Shown here: one piece after another, positions 6,110 through 6,802 of the stretch
How the letters are laid out: each line of letters starts with the position of its first letter
How positions within the stretch are numbered: position 1 is the first letter of the stretch
DNA from: Myxococcota bacterium
GTDB lineage: Bacteria > Myxococcota_A > Polyangia > HGW-17 > JAJRWW01
Direction: 5' to 3'
Assembly (NCBI GenBank): GCA_024276595.1
Contig: JAJRWW010000581.1
Location: 1 to 6,802, forward strand
Length of the DNA: 6,802 nucleotides
The notes under the pieces: generated by a model
The model's input: only the letters and a program-made list of their open reading frames with translations
Databases searched by the model: none
What the model was told of the DNA's origin: nothing
Made by a program: the position numbers and the translations under genes

Positions 6110-6802
6110 TCAGGCAAGCCACTCCCAGGCGTAGCCCAGGCCCAGGTAGGCAGTGAAGTTGCCCAGGGGGCCCAGCCAGCGCATGGTGGGAGCCCAGCCA
6201 CCCCGCAGGTCCACCTGCAGCGGTCCCCAGCGCAGGTCCACGAAGAGGCCCACGCCGGCGTGCACGCCCACCCGCCCGGGGTGCCCCTCCCGCAGCTCGT
6301 CGCCCACCACCACCAGGTCTCCCAGGGCTCCGAGCTCCAACTGTCTGAAGAGTCGGAAGTGCCAGCTCCACTGGAGGGACAAGAACCTCTCCGCCAGGAA
6401 GCTGGACCAGGGAGCGCCCGCCAGCGGAATGTGGTAGGGGTTGGTTCCGCCAATGCGGGCCCGAACCAGGTCGTCCTCCCGCGCCCCCCAGCCGGCCGTC
6501 TGGTAGACCTGGGTGCGCACCCTGGAGTGGATCTGCCAGCCAGCGCGCAGCCACCAGCGCAGGCCCGCGGATGAGCCCCCCGGGTCGTTGCGAGGGTCGC
6601 TGGGAGAGAAGGTCCCCGGGTCGATGGCGCCCCAGGGGCGCCCGCTGGCTCGCAGGTCGGCCCGCGCCAGGAGCCCAAAGGCCAGCCCGGTCACCCGTGG
6701 AAACAGCCTCTGTCGCCGCCAGCGGGTGCAGTCGTATCCGCAGCGCCAGTAAGTGTACCCCACCTCCAGGCGGCCCACCCAGTCGCTCGGTGGCAGCACC
6801 AG
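6110..6802 (-). CDS. Outer-membrane beta-barrel-like protein, C-terminal part (5' truncated by window edge)
   Basis: The frame is open to the right edge: a Leu codon precedes a GTG, and no signal peptide is seen, so the true start is outside. About 230 residues are visible. They show repeated short amphipathic strands with alternating aromatic or hydrophobic residues separated by charged or Gly/Pro turns, for example R-L-E-V-G-Y-T-Y-W, G-L-R-W-W-L-R-A-G-W-Q, L-Q-W-S-W-H-F-R-L-F, V-G-L-F-V-D-L-R-W and L-G-L-G-Y-A-W-E-W-L-A at the end. This is the look of an outer-membrane barrel. The aromatic C-terminal signature is present but followed by L-A rather than ending in an aromatic residue. Two cysteines near the visible start (W-R-C-G-Y-D-C) could form a loop disulfide. 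No specific family is recognised. Its stop lies 18 bp before the papain-like lipoprotein, so the two are probably co-transcribed and may act together at the outer membrane. Confidence 0.72.
   Translation of the reverse strand: MVLPPSDWVGRLEVGYTYWRCGYDCTRWRRQRLFPRVTGLAFGLLARADLRASGRPWGAIDPGTFSPSDPRNDPGGSSAGLRWWLRAGWQIHSRVRTQVYQTAGWGAREDDLVRARIGGTNPYHIPLAGAPWSSFLAERFLSLQWSWHFRLFRQLELGALGDLVVVGDELREGHPGRVGVHAGVGLFVDLRWGPLQVDLRGGWAPTMRWLGPLGNFTAYLGLGYAWEWLA

Noticed and set aside
4307..6574. A 755-codon open frame on the + strand, antisense to the radical SAM, papain-like and barrel genes
   Set aside because: Its product is rich in Gly, Pro, His, Gln and Arg with no domain pattern, and it mirrors three genes with clear motifs or signal peptides on the other strand. 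Such frames arise in G+C-rich DNA because few stops occur in the complement.

Overview
The window is G+C-rich (about two thirds by eye) and densely coded, with strong G/C preference at third codon positions. This preference leaves very long spurious reading frames on the opposite strands. The gene types are a TPR protein with a basic tail, two exported proteins that may be lipoproteins, a small beta-barrel protein, a cysteine-rich winged-helix ferredoxin and a B12-type radical SAM protein. Together they suggest a Gram-negative deltaproteobacterium in the broad sense, most likely Myxococcota. That placement is inferred from gene content; no rRNA, tRNA or species marker is present.

Layout from left to right: (1) the 3' end of a TPR protein gene on the + strand, cut by the left edge; (2) a convergent gene on the - strand for an exported, possibly lipid-anchored, beta-rich protein of unknown function; (3) a 131-146 bp divergent intergenic region with a sigma70-like promoter for gene 2 and the leader of gene 3; (4) a + strand gene for a 437-residue protein that joins a winged-helix-like N-terminus, a cysteine-rich central domain and a two-[4Fe-4S] ferredoxin domain; (5) only 12 bp away and convergent, a - strand gene for a 540-residue B12-binding-type radical SAM enzyme with a DUF4070-like C-terminus (the group that includes hopanoid methylase HpnP); (6) a 105 bp spacer holding a perfect inverted repeat and four TGACA/TGTCA half-sites just upstream of the radical SAM start; (7) a - strand gene for a putative papain-fold lipoprotein with a Cys/His/Asp arrangement; (8) 18 bp upstream of that, the 3' end of a - strand gene for an outer-membrane beta-barrel-like protein, cut by the right edge.

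Two functional pairings are plausible. The barrel and the papain-like lipoprotein look like an envelope operon. The ferredoxin and the radical SAM enzyme are convergent, and radical SAM chemistry needs a low-potential electron donor. Both of these genes also carry the octamer TGTCACAG 8-10 nt before their ATG, which hints at shared control, although the match could be coincidental. No mobile elements, CRISPR arrays or RNA genes are visible, and no gene-free stretch exceeds 300 bp.
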